5,787 bases of DNA from an uncultured Nitrospinaceae bacterium (lineage in GTDB: Bacteria; Nitrospinota; Nitrospinia; Nitrospinales; VA-1), in the NCBI GenBank assembly GCA_905182935.1, contig CAJJDL010000027.1, positions 1 through 5,787 of the forward strand. Direction: 5' to 3'. Shown one piece after another: positions 5,395 to 5,787 of this stretch. Position 1 is the first letter of the stretch, and every line of letters begins with the position of its first letter. The translations under genes were made by a program, and so were the position numbers. The notes below the pieces were generated by a model. That model was not told where the DNA came from. It made no database searches and saw only the letters and a list, made by a program, of their open reading frames with translations.

Positions 5395-5787
5395 ATGGCT
5401 AGTTTTAATAAAGTAATGTTGATGGGTAATTTAACTCGAGACCCTGAGTTGAGGTACACGTCTAATGGTTCAGCTGTGACAAGCTTTGGTCTCGCAGTTA
5501 ATCGAAAGTTCAAACAAGGGGATGAGTGGAAGGACGACGTTTGTTTTGTCGATATAACAGTTTGGGGTAAACAAGGAGAAAACTGTGCCGAATATCTAAG
5601 TAAAGGGCGTCCTGCATTTATTGAAGGATTTCTAAAGTTTTCAACTTGGGAAAGTGACGGCCAAAAAAGAAATAAACTAGAGGTAGTCGCCAGTACTGTT
5701 CAGTTTCTTGGATCTCCTGGTGGCACAGGTGGCACAGGTGGCACAGGTGGCACAGGTGGCACAGAACCGACTCCGCCCTCGAGTGAA
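5395..5787 (+). CDS. ssb: Single-stranded DNA-binding protein, 3' end cut by the window edge
   Basis: SSB coats single-stranded DNA in replication, repair and recombination and recruits partners through its acidic C-terminal tip. The window shows the first 131 residues with no stop. The OB-fold runs from MASFNKVMLMGNLTRDPELR to about residue 106, with family landmarks NLTRDPELRYT (12-22), the aromatic-rich core FVDITVWGKQGENCAEYLSKGRP (51-73), FIEGFLKFSTWE (76-87) and VQFLG (102-106). A linker then starts with five Gly-Gly-Thr units (109-123), followed by EPTPPSSE. The acidic tip lies beyond the window and cannot be checked. Only a weak GGA at 5381-5383 precedes the ATG, in contrast to the strong ribosome-binding site of rpsF. 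The gene follows rpsF as in many bacteria. Confidence 0.96.
   Translation, partial: MASFNKVMLMGNLTRDPELRYTSNGSAVTSFGLAVNRKFKQGDEWKDDVCFVDITVWGKQGENCAEYLSKGRPAFIEGFLKFSTWESDGQKRNKLEVVASTVQFLGSPGGTGGTGGTGGTGGTEPTPPSSE
5719..5763 (+). repeat. Perfect 9-bp tandem repeat, five copies, in the SSB linker
   Basis: The unit GGTGGCACA is repeated five times with no mismatch and encodes (Gly-Gly-Thr)x5 just after the OB-fold. The unit is a multiple of three, so gain or loss of copies would change linker length without breaking the frame. The identity at third codon positions indicates recent expansion by slippage. Confidence 0.97.

Noticed and set aside
5193..5513. Minus-strand open frame spanning the rpsF tail and ssb start
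   Set aside because: It overlaps two strongly recognisable plus-strand genes and their gap, and its composition reflects the A-rich coding strand.
5719..5763. Short tandem repeats as a CRISPR array
   Set aside because: The 9-bp units are contiguous without spacers and lie in frame within ssb.

Overview
The window looks like part of an AT-rich, Gram-negative bacterial chromosome. Three things support this: a lipoprotein signal with a lipobox, an exported oligopeptide-type solute-binding protein, and an rpsF-ssb gene pair. The SSB begins MASFNKVMLMGNLTRDPELRYT, and the ferredoxin is of the Allochromatium type. Both fit a proteobacterium-like lineage (Deltaproteobacteria, SAR324 or Nitrospinota-like), but this placement is an inference from memory of the families and was not tested. 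No phage, insertion sequence or CRISPR array is visible, so this reads as core or house-keeping chromosome.

Layout from left to right. Positions 3-197 hold the 3' end of a plus-strand gene, possibly the end of a cyclic-nucleotide-binding domain. A gene-free stretch follows, ending in a strong bidirectional hairpin terminator at about 493-529. Next, on the minus strand, come an initiator tRNA-Met gene (535-611, encoded CCA, unpaired 1:72 position) with a good sigma-70-like promoter (662-689), and then a 2[4Fe-4S] ferredoxin gene (819-1145) with its own terminator (761-794). A perfect 13-bp inverted repeat lies between them. An AT-rich divergent spacer of about 280 bp leads to a 715-residue peptide/nickel-type ABC transporter substrate-binding protein (1430-3577, plus). 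This gene has no Shine-Dalgarno sequence and has a promoter-like element abutting its ATG. It converges, with a 14-bp gap, on a minus-strand lipoprotein gene (3592-4725) that encodes seven FG-GAP/VCBS repeats, enough for one seven-bladed propeller. Divergent from that gene is the plus-strand rpsF-ssb pair: ribosomal protein S6 (TTG start at 4901) and single-stranded DNA-binding protein, cut by the window edge.

The genes do not form one pathway. rpsF and ssb are a classic translation/replication pair. The initiator tRNA and the ferredoxin are independent house-keeping units. The substrate-binding protein and the FG-GAP lipoprotein are both exported, but they are convergent and nothing shows that they work together. 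I see no convincing undescribed multi-gene system. The points most worth a second look are the possible leaderless start of the substrate-binding protein gene, in-frame tandem repeats in the tails of both S6 and SSB, a possible S6:S18 autoregulatory leader, and progressive loss of calcium-site residues along the FG-GAP repeats.
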